Positions 10,483 to 23,322 of a stretch of 64,000 nt of DNA are shown piece after piece. The DNA is from Acanthosoma haemorrhoidale (taxonomy: Eukaryota; Arthropoda; Insecta; Hemiptera; Acanthosomatidae): positions 73,511,104-73,575,103 of the forward strand of contig OV884014.1 in assembly GCA_930367205.1 (NCBI GenBank), given 5' to 3'. The stretch's first letter is position 1. Each line of letters starts with the position of its first letter. Made by a program: the position numbers and the translations under genes. The notes under the pieces are model-generated. The model did no database searches and was not told the DNA's origin. It saw only the letters and a list, made by a program, of their open reading frames with translations.

Positions 10483-12819
10483 TAAAAATAAATACAACTA
10501 GTACTTACTGTGAAAATCAGTTGTCATTGCATTAGGATCCCTAACACACCTTTGCAGCTGTGTTGATTACATTGATGGACGGAAGTGACCACCAAAGTAA
10601 TCGAACCCACCATGAACCAAAGGAGGAATCGATGCCCTATTTCTACTAATGGCGATGAAATGATCCTAAGATGTGCACACTGATAGTTCTTGACACTGCA
10701 AAAACCACTGCTACCGTTCGACGTGTAATCACTACATGTCCGTTCCGACAGATCATTAATTAACGCATGCTCCTGTAGTTTGTGTGACATCTGATGTGTT
10801 AATTGTTCTTATCGTGGCTGACCTGACACATCAGCTGTAATGTGAGTACACCTTGGGGTTACTAATGTATTTGTAATGGTCGCTTAGTACAGCATCTCGA
10901 GCATTATTCATTCGGCTGAGCTCTGATTCATTTTGAATCAAGGCCAAGCTATCAACATGAGTACTAAACAATAATAAAACCAGACATTACTGTTTAATAT
11001 CAAGATTAGTTGCTTGGTCATTGTATCTTATTATACTGACAAAAATGTTTGTAGTCGCGGCGATTTGACAATTACCACAATAGCTATCCAATCGAGAAAC
11101 CAGAATTTTGAACAAAATACATTATCTACTTTGTCGAACCGGCTCAGTTACATCAAACCACTATCTAAGACCTTGAAGAATCGGCTTTAAAGTCTTAAGA
11201 GCGTAATAGTTGTCATATAAGGGATGGATATTCTAGCGTTTTTACTAGGCACTGATGTACTGTTGGTTTACTAAAGCCTCCTTTAAGGGGCTATACACGT
11301 TTACTAAATCCTGCATGTTATATCTTCGAGCCATCAGTTTTAATGGCCGGTCCACCACTTACCAACACCCTCGTGCCAATTCACTTGGATTTTGTCTAAA
11401 CAGAAGTGTACTTAAATTTTTTGAATGATGCTTTCTTTAATATCTAACTTTCGTGCCGCTCGGTTCTGAATTCCTTTTTATCTCTACCATGATAATATTT
11501 TGAATGGGGTTTTTATCGTCAAGATATATGTTCAAGTTGATCTTCATAAATCTCACTGTTAAAACTTGTTAAGTTTAATAAAACCTTATTTACTGCCTAA
11601 GGGCCCGAACAAATATTAAATAAGAAAACATTAAATATAGAAAGTTTGGTATAAGTATGAGGTCTAAAGCCTTTCCCACAAGCTACGTGAGTACCAATTT
11701 TATAAAGGTGACTTTTGGTGTTTAATACCGTATTTATCCTATTTATTTTGGCAAATCACTGTATTATTAAAACCAGTCACTTAAAAAAAAATGATCAGCT
11801 CAGTCTAAATAATCTTCCTAAGATCTAATACGAGTAAAACATTCAAATAAGTATGAGAGTGAGAACGGGGGCAAAGAACACTCCGTTCCCTCATTAAATG
11901 TGCATATAATAGCAAATGAATCCCGTTCTTTAGAATGGAAATATTAATATATACGCTTTGTCTGCATTATTATAAAATTAACCTCAATAATAATTTTAAT
12001 TGGCATAGAGGAACTAACTGGATCAAATACAACCGAAAATAAAAATTCGTTATAATTTTTTTCCCGCACAGGTTCACCAGTTTTGAGTGCAGGTATTGGT
12101 CGGCATTGAGTCCAACTAAGATTGTGAATAGCTTAATTCTTCAATGTATACAGCCTTTAGCTAGCAATCGAACATTCTTCTGTTGGATGAAACCAAAATA
12201 TTTTTGAGTTTACTATGTTCAGGAGCCTAAATTCGCTGACCCGGCAATTATATTTTATGTTGTTCATATGATATTGCGCGTTTTAAAAATATGCGACTTT
12301 AAAGTGTGTACAAAATTCATAAAATAATGCTATTTATAGTGGCTTATGAAGTACGCTCCGCGCTACAATTTCTCGAAGCTAATAAATTAGTCATCTGCAT
12401 ATTGTCTAATAAGTTTGTTTGCTATATGCTTACGGTGCCTTAAGGTCAAGAGACAGCTGGTCCTTCGCTCATTGTCTCTTTGAGCATTGAGGAGGATTTA
12501 AGGGATGGGTTATGGTTGATAGTGATAGTGCCAGAGAGTTTGGGTTAAACTTAATTGCTCCTTAGTCCTTAACTTTAGTTGTTTAGAAGGTAATATTCAG
12601 CAATATTTGCTACAAATGCTACTCTGTAATCTGTGAGGATGTAAATAAAGTGTACTTTTGATTAAAAGTGACTACTTTTTTTAATGTTTGCCTTTTTTGC
12701 ACCCCCACCCCCAAGACTTCTATTCCATACGACCGTAAGGTGTGTTTGAAATAAGAATAAATTTTAATGTTATTTTGAGTTGAAAGTATAGATTGGTTAT
12801 CTATTGGTTTAGATAAAAC
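10483..12819. other. Non-coding stretch
   Basis: Apart from the LTR-tip fragment listed separately at 11568-11611, nothing is recognised. The minus-strand open frame at 10524-10790 has no recognisable domain. Confidence 0.5.
11568..11611 (-). repeat. Fragment matching the 5' tip of the BEL-1 LTR
   Basis: About 42 bp, from TTAAGTTTAATAAAA through CTAAGGGCCCGAACA, matches the end of the BEL/Pao LTR at about 40343-40385 with one mismatch. It has the same orientation and stops at the LTR terminus. Sequence further inside the LTR does not match. This is either a shredded copy or a different LTR family sharing the terminus. Confidence 0.6.
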
Positions 12820-13165
12820 TCATGTACATAACCAAACATTTGTTTGTAGAATCATGTACTTTGACTCTCCTTTGAAGCAGAGGTAGTGATCCTCCTTGGA
12901 CGACTCTTGATCTGATGGTAGCCTCCTGCGACTAGGCAACCAGACTAACGGTTCATCGCCCGACCCAAAGCCGCTAGCCAGCGAGTATAAATGAGAATTG
13001 TGCTCATTCCTGGACCTGTTGGCTAGCAAGTCTATGTCCATTATATATTCACACTCGGGGAGAGTTCGCCGACGCTTTCTCCCATCCTTCTTATCCTTCT
13101 TATCGGTGTACCGGCCATGAGATACAGCGCTGAAGAGAAAAAAAAAATTTCTGATATCATCAAAG
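12820..13165 (-). CDS. Possible host exon (unidentified)
   Basis: On the minus strand a long pyrimidine tract ending TTTTCTCTTCAG (just above 13120) is a strong 3' splice-acceptor candidate. Downstream, about 100 codons stay open to a stop near 12820. The stretch is distinctly less AT-rich than its surroundings and encodes a charged sequence with KKDKKDGRKRRR, a SGFGSGDEPLVWLP segment and YLCFKGESKY. I recognise no domain. It could be a terminal coding exon or an unrelated GC-rich patch. Confidence 0.3.
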
Positions 13166-13199
13166 AAAGTAAAACCAATCCGAAAAGGCACTTTGTTTT

Positions 13200-16100
13200 T
13201 TCTTCATCCGGTTACTTCACTGTCATACATGAAATCATATACACGATTCAAATACTTGATTTTACAAAAGCTTAATTATTTAACTTTGATTATTATGTTA
13301 CAGCACTTGGAAAGAGATTCGTTAACGTTTCTTAAGTTTTTATAATATTAAAAAGGTACCTTATGGATTGAAGTGAGCTCTAGAACGAGGAAAAAGGCCC
13401 AAGCATCCCTGAAATTGACCAGGTTGGGGGGTTTCAGTCCCATATGCCTGCTTATATGTTATAGATCACGCCGGTTACTTGAACTTTTTGACTAAAAAAC
13501 CAATAAAATTAAATACTTAAAATATTTACAAATGAAGTCCTTTTTCCTTTGACTAGTGGTAATTATTGTATAATAAATTTTATTTTTGGGGTAATCATTA
13601 AAATCCTTCGGTTTGTTATATTGTCTTATATGTTCTTATCAACTCAACGATCAAAATATGTTTAGGGTATGACTTTAAACGATTAAAATATATGAAACAG
13701 GATGTGCATTTTCCTGTTCAATTAAATTTTCTTTCCTAGCTTCCATGATGGTATTTTAACGAACACTATATATACATAATCTGACATATTGCGGAAGTTT
13801 TCCGATCTCTTTAGAAAGTTCTTTATTAGTAAAATTACAGTTTGTTTATCCTGCATTGTGATTTGAGTTTGTGATGAAAGTTGTGATTAGAGTTCATTCA
13901 CGCCTTACAGAAAACTCAACTTATTTAATTACAAGAACATTTCACACGCATTCCAATATTCATAAAATATGTACACTCCAGCCCCCATACACGACGATTT
14001 CTCCAATGTAGCTGGTGGATAAATTTGGGGCAAAGAAGCCGAGTGAGGAATCGCTTTGTATATGGTGAAAACCAGGGAGAAAGGGAGCCACACCGCTCAG
14101 GACATGAGTGGGTATGGTACCAGACAGTACCATAATGATCTGTTCAGAATAGATCCCGAGGTCAGTAACAAACACTTTCTGATTTGATACTACAGGCCGA
14201 TTTGATCATAAGGCTTTGCTGGGTCTCGGACACAAGCTGCAGTGGTGGTAATGGGTTCACATTCCACCAAGGCAGAACATCAATATAGATAATAGCTTTC
14301 GATTTTTTACCGTAGAATTCAAGATAAATATATCTTATTATTTTTCTGTAGGCAATGATTCTGAATACATTTACGAAATTTATGTATAGGTAATGCCAAA
14401 TACAAAATAGTGTTCCAAGTTGTTTTCTAAATAGCTGACTATTATTGCGTATCTATTTAAATATCTTATCGTCAAGATTAGTACTACGAACCAAATGTTG
14501 TTTTTATTGTGTTTCAGAAAACAACAGGGGAAATTTGCCATTTTTCTGAGGAAAAATAAATGTTACAGTTGAATATTAAGGATTTGTGTTTAAATCGATG
14601 AAATAAACGATCCTCTTTTTCTTTCCACGCGTTTTCGGTAGCCCATAATGGTATGATCAAGAATGTTATTTTTTCTGCGTCGAATGTGTTGGTCATATTA
14701 CTTATAACCGGAGTACCAAGTTGGAATTATAATCAACATTTGATAATGGCAACTTGAGGTCTCGAAAGATCTCGTATATAAAAATCTATTTACTGGCACA
14801 AAATAAACAAACGACGAGACTTTTAAAATGCAAAGCTAGTTGTGAGCTATTGTTCAAATAGTTGAAAGAAAAAGTCACTTTCAATACAAAAGAGTTTTCG
14901 TCAGTTCCCACTGCAATTTTAAAATGTTACAAAGGTCACAAGAAATCACATTATGGTCAGAATAGTCGAACAACCTACAATAGTTGAATAAGGCTGCCAT
15001 CAAGCTACACCGTTTGTCTGTCGCATAATACCGAAAGCAAAAGACTCACCCAGAAAATTTGTAAATATAATTATATACCGTAAACCTGGTTTCCAAATAT
15101 ACAGCAAGACTTCAAATGGAACACCCTTTTGGAGGCCAACCCACCCACTCGACCCTGGTTAACAGATCTCTGGTCGGTTGCTGATCTTCTTGAGTGAGCT
15201 TGCCTCTCATATGCATGTGGGTTCTCTTTATTGTATTTTAATTTTCTTATTATTCCAAATGTAATTTTAACGTTTTTAGCATTTTTGATCTTTGGACAAT
15301 GTTAGAATTTTTTTTTAACGTGTGACATCAAATCTCTAATTACAGATATGTATTTTCGTTTATGAATATGATCTTCTGTAATTTTAAATATTTTATACTC
15401 CATTGCTGTTTTGTTCCATTTGTTAGCAATAGAAAACGCCAGTGTGTAAAATAAATGTGATTTGTGGGTAAACGCCTAAAAGTGAATTCTTCTTTCAACC
15501 CTTTGTCTTTTTTTTTTTTTATGAATATAAACGAGTACATTAAAAAAATGATATAAGAACTAAAAAACTAAAGAAGTGTGTCTGAATGTGTCTCTTTGTG
15601 TGCCTCATATCCAGCTGAGCGTACATGACAGCCGGAAAGCGATCTCTTTACCGGTCACTCCAGATAGCTCCTCCTGTGGAACTCTTGAATGACGGCAGAA
15701 AGCGCCCAGAACACACAGCCTGACGCACATTGTCTTCCTGACAGTCAGAGCCCTGAGTGCTGGCGAGATCTGGTGAGAGTTCGTCCTGGCAAGAGAAAGG
15801 TCTGATCTGTAGTGTACGATACAGCGCACATACCAGCTGAGGAGAGCATTAATAATTAACAGCGATAGTAGAAATTGAAAAAGATCATCACCTATAACTG
15901 TAACAGACCATCTTGTGGAGAGCTGTGGTACTCTACACCGCCGTTATGGTTTCAAGCTAAGGAGGACAACTGTTTTTTTGTTTGTACAACCTTGTGACAA
16001 AAAATTCCGTCCGTTTCCGTAGCTCAAGTTTTTTCCGACTAAATCCACCCCTTATGGCTCTGGAGTTGTTTTTCAGCATTGTATATTCCTTGAGATAAGT

Positions 16101-17439
16101 CCCCCTGCACCAACTCCTAGCCTGGAGGATCAGGGAACTTAACTTCGGGGAACCCTACACCTCTCTATATAGTCTTCTATCACCGCAGACCGAGGCCTCA
16201 TCCAGTACATATCAGATGACATTTCCTGCACCTCATAATGCTCATACCGGCATATCTGTATTGCTTTACTCAATAAGGTGTTTCCCCGGGGGGGGGGGGG
16301 TCACAGTGAGGTAAACATAGGATAATCCTCTCCCTGATGTTGCCTTCTATAAATGTACGACCCAGAATACAATAAACTTCTTTTTTATAATTTTTCCAGG
16401 TTGCATGTGCCAAGTCGTTAATAAATATTAAATATTGGTAAAGTTCTCCTACGAAATGTAAACTTATACTTCAATAATGTTTACAAAACAGAGAGATGAA
16501 TTTGAATATTTAAATTTTATTTTTATCAAAAAAAAGAGTAATACCAATAATTAAACAAATCAAAAACTGAATTGTTTTGGACTCCCATAAAGTGATTTTT
16601 TTATTTTTCAACCGATTATCGTCGTGACCGGTCTGAATCACGTTACTCGATGGTTGGTTATCTACAGGTCACCAACCTTTTCTAACATCCTCATTTAGCT
16701 ATTTTTTCGCAAAATGAGATTACTTAATAATCAGGCGCTTAAAGCTTTTACCAAGCCTGTGAAAATGTGCAAAAAATTTAAAAAATACGATTCTGAACAC
16801 TTGTTCTGTGCACCTAAAATAATCTGAGAATAAAATCATGATGTTGGATCGAGTCAAGTACGTGAATCAACTTTAATTTATTCCAATAAATACAATAAGC
16901 AATATGTTTGATAATTTAATGAAGAAGGAGTGAACCTCTCTCTCGGTTTCAACAAGTCAAAATCACTGTTATTCACTCCAAATTTGAACGCGAAACATTT
17001 CCAAATTTACGTCCATTGTTGTCCATTGCTCATAAGTAATTCATGCCCCATTAAATTTTTAAGTTACGTACGTTGGATTGAGACATCAGATCGTATATAA
17101 AAAAAAAAATACGTAAGAAGTGACACCTGCTGCTGACAGCAACTCCAGTGGAAATAAACGTACTTCGGAGGAGATGGTGGATTTTCGACAAGTCAGGGTG
17201 ACGATATCTGTCTTCGACTCGGCTGTCATCGAGTATCGTTTCTCTTGGTTATCCGCATCGTCTCCATTGATTCATGATCAGGTACGAAGATAAGCGTAGC
17301 CAGCTGATTCTTAATGCTCGTTCAGTCTCGCCGGTCCAGCTTCATGACTAGTTTGACAGAGCTTACGTGTCATCATAGAGAGTAACCTTAAAAATATTAG
17401 ACGAGGAAATTCATTTAAAAAAACAAAACGAAGCGTCGG
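13200..17439. other. Non-coding stretch with GC-richer islands
   Basis: No gene can be supported. GC-richer islands lie near 13950-14260, 15590-15960 and 17110-17380, any of which might be a non-coding exon, promoter or worn repeat. Short open frames at 13960-14175 and 15605-15829 (both minus) have no recognisable domain. A run of 13 G occurs at 16288-16300. Confidence 0.45.
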
Positions 17440-18060
17440 TTTTTTATTACTATTTTATCCTCAGTTAAAATTTAGATGTACCTCAATACTATTCATAATT
17501 AAGAGCGGTGATGGTAATCTAATGTGTATATGTGTAAGGACTTTAACAGACTATAATCTATCAAAACCATTAAATGTGTCAGTAAAAGTTAATCTTGTGA
17601 TGCATCGACTCGAATTTTTTATAAAGTGAATATGTAAATCATGTATTTTTTTTTTCTTAGTATAGTAAGTAAAATTTATTTTTGAGCTTAGTAAGTCATA
17701 CTAATATTGGCATACAAAGTGTCCAAGAAGAATATTTGACTAACCATACACGACAACAGTTAAGTTGGACGAAGTATTCAATGCTGATTATATTCTAGGT
17801 TTTTTTTCAATGCGATAACCACACAATTTATAGAAAAATATAAATATAACAAGAATCCGTTACTTTAAACTATTGCTAACATCGGTAAATTACACAAACA
17901 TAAATGCTTAGTTGAAATATATGATGAAGACATTCTAGTTTTTTAGGTTTTTATCGTTAGGTTTTTTATTTATATTTTGCCTGGATTAAACTTTATATGT
18001 GATTCAATGAAGATTTTATTTATAATCAAGAGCAATGATGATAATTATACTAGGTGCATT
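17440..18060 (+). repeat. Dispersed AT-rich repeat, copy 1
   Basis: 17520-18060 is matched in reverse complement by 26190-26690 with many small differences. Shared blocks include TATATGATGAAGACATTCTAG and the text around TAGCAATAGTTTAAAGTAACGG. The terminal ~90 bp (17970-18060) also resembles 17440-17530 in direct orientation, so the unit carries terminal direct repeats about 510 bp apart. No coding capacity. Confidence 0.65.
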
Positions 18061-18541
18061 TCATATTAGCGTAATGTTGGTTTTATTTTTAAATAATATT
18101 GGAAATAAATTTATTTTAATTTTAATTTGCACGTGCATGTGATGAAAATTGTATTTTTTTTTTAAATTATCAAACGAAATATTTTGATAATAAATTACCT
18201 TCTAATCTATCAAATAATATAAATATCAAAACTATGACATCTCAAGAATTTGGTTTATTTCTCTGGAAAAATCAAACTAATCTCATTGGTATTAAGTATT
18301 TTCAAATACTTAAGTGGTGATTCTTTAGGTTTTTGAAAGTTCGTGTTTTGGGTCGTGAGACTACCTCCCTAAAAATAAGAGGTGAGGATCCTTAAAGCTG
18401 AGAACGGTTTAAAATTGTAGACGATAGTCGGGGTTTACTTTTACTCCTTGTACCTAAATGAAAGTGGAGCCTCTCTCTTTAGGTTTCAAAAGTAATCGTG
18501 CGTAAAAGTCCGTTCATCATTTTGATATGAGTAGTATTATA

Positions 18542-18689
18542 AGTTAAGGTTCGGACGTCGGACGTCGCCAGATGTATTTAGAGAGGCTTTAAAAGGCTCA
18601 AATAAAAACAGTCTTGTGACAACTCTCGTTCTGTAACTACATTCAACCTCTTTCCTTTTTCTTCACGTTTTCGTTGACGATCATTAACT
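18542..18689 (+). repeat. 5' LTR of Ty3/gypsy element (148 bp)
   Basis: Runs from AGTTAAGG to TTAACT. From ATGTATTTAGAG onward it is identical to the 3' LTR. The region between GGACGTCG and that point is 36 bp shorter and lacks the palindrome present in the 3' copy. An AATAAA occurs near 18601. Confidence 0.92.
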
Positions 18690-18706
18690 GGTGCTGAAAC
18701 CCGGGA
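18689..18706 (+). promoter_or_regulatory. Primer-binding site of Ty3/gypsy element
   Basis: TGGTGCTGAAACCCGGGA begins at the last base of the LTR, complementary to a tRNA 3' end; the tRNA is not assigned. Confidence 0.65.
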
Positions 18707-18797
18707 GTGGAGTGGGTTCGAGTCATTAACATGCGAGTTGGCTTTTGTTTTTTTTTCCCTTCTCATTCACTTTCGCGTAGTTTAATTAAAGGAAGTA

Positions 18798-19958
18798 ATG
18801 GTGGACTTGCGGCCGGCAGCGTTTGAAGTTCCACAGTTACCTAAAGAAACCATGGCTGAAGCCCATGAGAACTCGCTGGCATGGATGAAGGTGCGGGCAG
18901 TGACGTCGCAGGACATGAGGAAAATGATCTCAGACCTCGAAAAATTTTCTGGTGAACTAGGTGAGTTGAATCATTTTCTCAAAGGTGGGGATAGAATTAT
19001 GGAGAGGATTCAAGCCAAGATGGACGAAGGGTTACTCGACCCAGGTGACGCTAAATCAATAAAGGCAGACCTAGTGTGCAGGGTGAAAAGGAAGGTGCTG
19101 AACCTGATACAGGCGGACGAGGAAACCCCATGGGAGATAGTAAAGGCGAGACTGAAAAAAGCATATGGGGGGGGGGACGATGGACCCCAGAGGAGGATAT
19201 ATTCCAAATGTTTCGAGAAATGAAATCTCCGAGACAGAATAGTGGACAGTATGCTGCAGCCCTGGTAGTCCGCTACAATAAAATAAATGAGAAAATGAGG
19301 GAGACAAATAGCGCCGAGGAAGTGGAGGGCAGGATGGGGTTCCTGTCTACAATTTTAAAGGTACAATTAGCGAAGGAGACGGGAAGGAAGGAAGGGTTCC
19401 CTATTGAGCGATCGTTCCTAGAATGCGCCCAGGCGATGATAGATGCCAGCGCAAGAGAGGAAGAAGTAAAAATGAACGAAGATGACAACGATTGGAGCCA
19501 GATCCCATACAGGAGAAACAGAACCCCAAAAGCAGTGTGGAAGGGACAGGAAACGCCGTTTGCCGGTAGAGACAAGAGAAAGAAGATTGGGAGTGACGAG
19601 GCCTAGGTACGCACCTTGGAAAGAAGATAGGAAATGTCATGGCTGTGGAAAGACGGGCCATCTGGTAGCTCAGTGTCCTCGCCCTAAGTGCTTTGAGTGT
19701 GGGGAAGAAGGACACATAGCAAGACAATGTCCATACTTGTTTCGTAGAAAGGAATTTTACAAAGCAGAACCAATGGAGGTGAATAACCAGGAAATCCGGG
19801 AGAGGCGGAGCGCGACACCAAGAGAAAATGGATCATCGGGCGACGAGTCCTCACGGACGTCGGAGACAGACGGAGAGGAGTCGAAGCGCAGCGGGAGCAG
19901 ACGACGAGAGTGGCCGAAAAATCCCTCGCGCAGATGGGAGCGGCGTACGGAGGCCTGA
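18798..19958 (+). pseudogene. gag: Gag of Ty3/gypsy element, two frameshifts
   Basis: The ATG at 18798 opens 141 codons of capsid-like sequence (AWMKVRAVTSQDMRKMISDLE...). The frame is lost at a run of nine G near 19167-19175. Gag similarity continues in another frame (FREMKSPRQNSGQYAAALVVRYNKI...) to about 19580, then returns to the first frame. There it encodes two consecutive CCHC zinc knuckles, CHGCGKTGHLVAQC and CFECGEEGHIARQC (~19636-19730), and an R/S/E-rich tail. The two shifts cancel, so the original protein was a single Gag of roughly 385 residues. The knuckles bind element RNA in virus-like particles. G-run slippage could be biological or an assembly error. Confidence 0.8.
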
Positions 19959-20015
19959 GTAGAGTGGCAGCAGAGAGGCGACCGCATCCTAAGGTGCAAT
20001 ACAGAGCGGGAAAGG

Positions 20016-20546
20016 ATGTGTGGGGTGCCAATTATTGAGTTCGGAAAGCGGGAGAGGTGCCTCATTGATACTGGCAGCACCAATACAATAATATCTCGTG
20101 GTGCGTTAGAGAGGTTGCGTGGAGGAGAGAGGGTACACCAGATCAAGGTATGTAGGTGTAAATTACTTACTCTGGGGGGGCCCTGCGAAGTAATGGGAGA
20201 AGCGGTCGTGGGGCTGGACGAATGGGCGAAAGTAATGGGTGACATAAAAGTACACGTCGTGGAAGATATGCCGCGGGAATACCAGATAATAATAGGGTGT
20301 GATTTACTGGGAAAAGTAGGAGCGTGCATTGAAAACGAGGGTGAGAACTGGAGGATCAAACTAGGGAAGAAAACCTATCAAAGCCGGGGGGACGTAAGGG
20401 GTGAAACGGAGCAAATAGGAGCGGTTAAGAGAGTGGAGGATTGGAGGGAGAGTCTGCGGAGCGAGTTTAGGGATATTTTTTTCGCTGGAGGGGACAAGCT
20501 AGGAGCAACGGGGAAAACGCTACATGAGATCCCGTTAAAAGTATAG
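20016..20546 (+). CDS. pro: Retropepsin-like protease, start of Pol
   Basis: 176 codons. The catalytic aspartate motif CLIDTGSTNTII lies near residues 15-26, and YQIIIGCDLLGK near residue 90 is the flap/ILG-equivalent. The C-terminal half (SEFRDIFFAGGDKLGATGKT) is the usual linker before RT. It matures Gag and Pol. The ATG at 20016 may not be the true start, since Pol in this group is usually made by frameshift from gag, which ends 58 bp upstream. A TAG at 20544-20546 interrupts the frame just before RT, and RT sequence carries on in the same frame after it. Confidence 0.8.
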   Translation: MCGVPIIEFGKRERCLIDTGSTNTIISRGALERLRGGERVHQIKVCRCKLLTLGGPCEVMGEAVVGLDEWAKVMGDIKVHVVEDMPREYQIIIGCDLLGKVGACIENEGENWRIKLGKKTYQSRGDVRGETEQIGAVKRVEDWRESLRSEFRDIFFAGGDKLGATGKTLHEIPLKV

Positions 20547-23322
20547 CGGGTGACGTATGTGAAGGAGAGGCGGTATCCACAAGCGCTCAGACAACATATT
20601 AGAAAGGAGATCGAGGATCTCAAACGCCAAGGTATCATCAGAGATAGCACGTCTCCGTATAATAGCCCTTTTTGGGCAGTGAAAAAGAAAAGTCGACCGG
20701 GAGATAGTGAGGAAAAATACCGTGGTGGATTTTCGGAAACTTAACGACAATACCCTGGACGAAAAATATCCGATCCCGCGGTTCGAAGACATCCTAGACA
20801 GACTCAACGGTGCGAAAATCTTTAGCACATTAGACCTAAAAGCAGGGTACCATCAGATGAAGCTAGCTGCGCATGACCAACATAAAACGGCGTTCTCGTT
20901 CGAAAGAGGGCATTTTGAGTTCACGAGAATGCCGTTTGGTCTCAAAAATGCTCCAATAACCTTTCAGCGCCTCATGGACGAACTTCTTAGAGGAATGGAC
21001 GGAAATATGTGCCAAATTTACATGGATGACCTGCTTATCTTTAGCCGAACGGAATCGGAACATATTCAACACCTCCGGAACGTATTTAGGAGATTGAGAG
21101 ATTTCGGGTTGAAACTGTCAATAGACAAATCGTCACTGGGGCAGGAGCAGATTAGTTTTTTAGGGCACACAATGTCGCAGGAGGGGGTTCAACCAGACTC
21201 GACGAAAGTAGAAGCGATCCAGAAAATGGAGGTGCCAAAAGACGTAAAAGGGATTCGGAGATTACTGGGCACGCTGAATTACTACCGCCGTTTCGTGACG
21301 GACGTGGCAGAATATATGGTACCCATTAATAATTTAATACGGAAAGGAGCACGGATAATGATCACGCCGCTGATAGAGCAGAATATCCGCAAATGCTTGG
21401 CACGTTTGCAGGAGGCGCCGATTTTGGCTTTCCCTTACTTCGAGAAGGATTTCACGATCACCACCGACGCAAGTGAATATGCCTTGGTGGCAGTATTGTC
21501 ACAGGAGGGTGGGGACGGGAAAAGACCGGTGGCTTACGCGAGCAGACGCCTGACGGACACAGAAGCGCGGTACAGCGCTCTGGAACGAGAACTCCTCGGA
21601 ATAGTGTGGGCCATTGGGCACTTCCACCCGTATGTATTTGGTAGAAGGGTTCGGATACATACGGACCACCAACCACTTCAATGGGTCGGAAAACTCAAAG
21701 AATCCTCCTCAAGGTTAACGAGGTGGAAGGAATTTATAGCGCAATACAATCTGGATATCGTGTATAAGCCAGGGAAAGACAACGTCGTGGCAGATTGGCT
21801 GTCGCGCGCTATTATGTTGAACGCCATAGAGAAAGGGGAAACATCGAGCGGTATGAGGCAATTTATTGGGGAATGGACGACTGGAGAAGCGGGCAGGAGC
21901 GGCACGAAGATAGTGACAGGAGTGCGGATCACACCATCAGACGAGTCTATAGGGGAGAGACAGCGTGATATGGAGACGACAGATGAAATCATCAATGATA
22001 AGCGGAGGCAGATCGTTTGGAAAACTCAAACATCGGGTACTCTGAAAATACTCCATAGTACGTACGGAAGGAGTCAAATCGCGACGATTTGGTCACCACC
22101 GGGAGTTCATGGAGATCAAATTTGTCAGGCTCTCAAGGACGTGTCAAAACCTGGCAAAACACACCATTTATTCGTGGGCAACACCACTGTGTGGGACAAA
22201 ATTAAAAAGCTGTGGCAGAAAGAGCTGTTGGGGGTGGATCGCTCTTTCATTTGGTGTCTTTCCGCGGTCCAGACCCTGCGTGACGAGGAGCAGCAATGCG
22301 AGGTAACACTGGCGTATCATCAAGGGAAAACCAACCACCGCGGTGGGCAGGAGACGGCGCAAGCACTACGAAGGCGCTATTTTTGGTGGGGAATGCAGCG
22401 GACCATTCAGGAGGTGATCGGAGCATGCGAAGTTTGCAGGAAGACAAAGTATGATCGACATCCCCCGCAGGGATGCCAGGAGGAATCACCCACGGCAGAA
22501 GCACCATTGATGGAGATTCAAGTGGACACCTTCACGTGGCGGGGTTTTAAGTGGGTCACTATCATCGACCCATTTAGCAAAGTGGCTATGGCCTATGCGG
22601 TGGGAGACAAGTCATCAGATTCCATATTACAAGCCCTCAACACATGGTTTCAATATTACGGCATACCGGAGAGGATCTCGTCGGACGGGGGACGGGAGTT
22701 TGACAATGCAACCGTGAGAACCGAAATGCAAAAACGGGATGTGGTATGGCATTTTAATACCCCCGGGCATCCCAAGAGCAGGGGAACCATCGAAAGGTTA
22801 CACAGCACCCTAAGCGACCACTTACGCGTGTACCAGGTGGATAAAGGCCTGTCGGCGAACGTAGCGATGCCCATGGCGGTGGCGGCATACAACCACTCGA
22901 TACACCCAACGACGGGGTTGGCACCCTTTGAAATTTTGTATGGATTACGAGTGAGACCGAGGAACTGGCCAGAGACGGTGGCGGATGAGGGAATGTTGGC
23001 ACAGCTCCATAACACCCACATACAGCTCGGAAAGATGTGGTACAAAGTACGCGATAAGATTATGCGCGAAAAATCCAAGCGCGTGGCATGGGCAAATTTG
23101 AAGGTGCGGGATCGCATAGGGGCAATATCGATTGGAACCGTTGTATACAGAAAAGTCGTATCAAATCGTACTAAGGAACTGGTTCGGTACGAGGGGCCCT
23201 TTAAGGTCATCATAATTCGGGAACATAATCTCGTGACCATCGAGAGTATGACCACCTCAAAGAAGAGGCGAACCGTTCACATTGAACAGTTGAAACTCCC
23301 ACCACAGGGGGGAGGGTGCTGA
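20547..23322 (+). pseudogene. pol: Pol: reverse transcriptase, RNase H, integrase
   Basis: After the TAG, RT begins as HIRKEIEDLKRQGIIRDSTS. A shift around 20700-20718 moves it into the frame that stays open for 871 codons to 23322 (that ORF's first codon is GTG, not a real start). Visible in order: VDFRKLN, LDLKAGYHQM, the FTRMPFGLKNAP block and catalytic YMDD (~21019-21030). RNase H follows with TTDASEYAL, ERELLGIVWAI and HTDHQPL. Integrase shows an HHCC-type finger (YHQGKTNHRGG...CEVCRKTK), a D,D,E core (VDTFT, SDGGREFDN, TIERLH) and a GPFKVI-type C-terminal module. These enzymes copy element RNA and insert the cDNA. Only the N-terminal breaks stop it being a complete Pol. Confidence 0.92.

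Noticed and set aside
16288..16300. Run of 13 G
   Set aside because: A simple homopolymer with no flanking structure; it may be sequencing slippage.
19401..20359. Long minus-strand open frames opposite gag and protease
   Set aside because: They are shadows of the plus-strand Ty3/gypsy coding sequence, with S/R/P-rich antisense composition.
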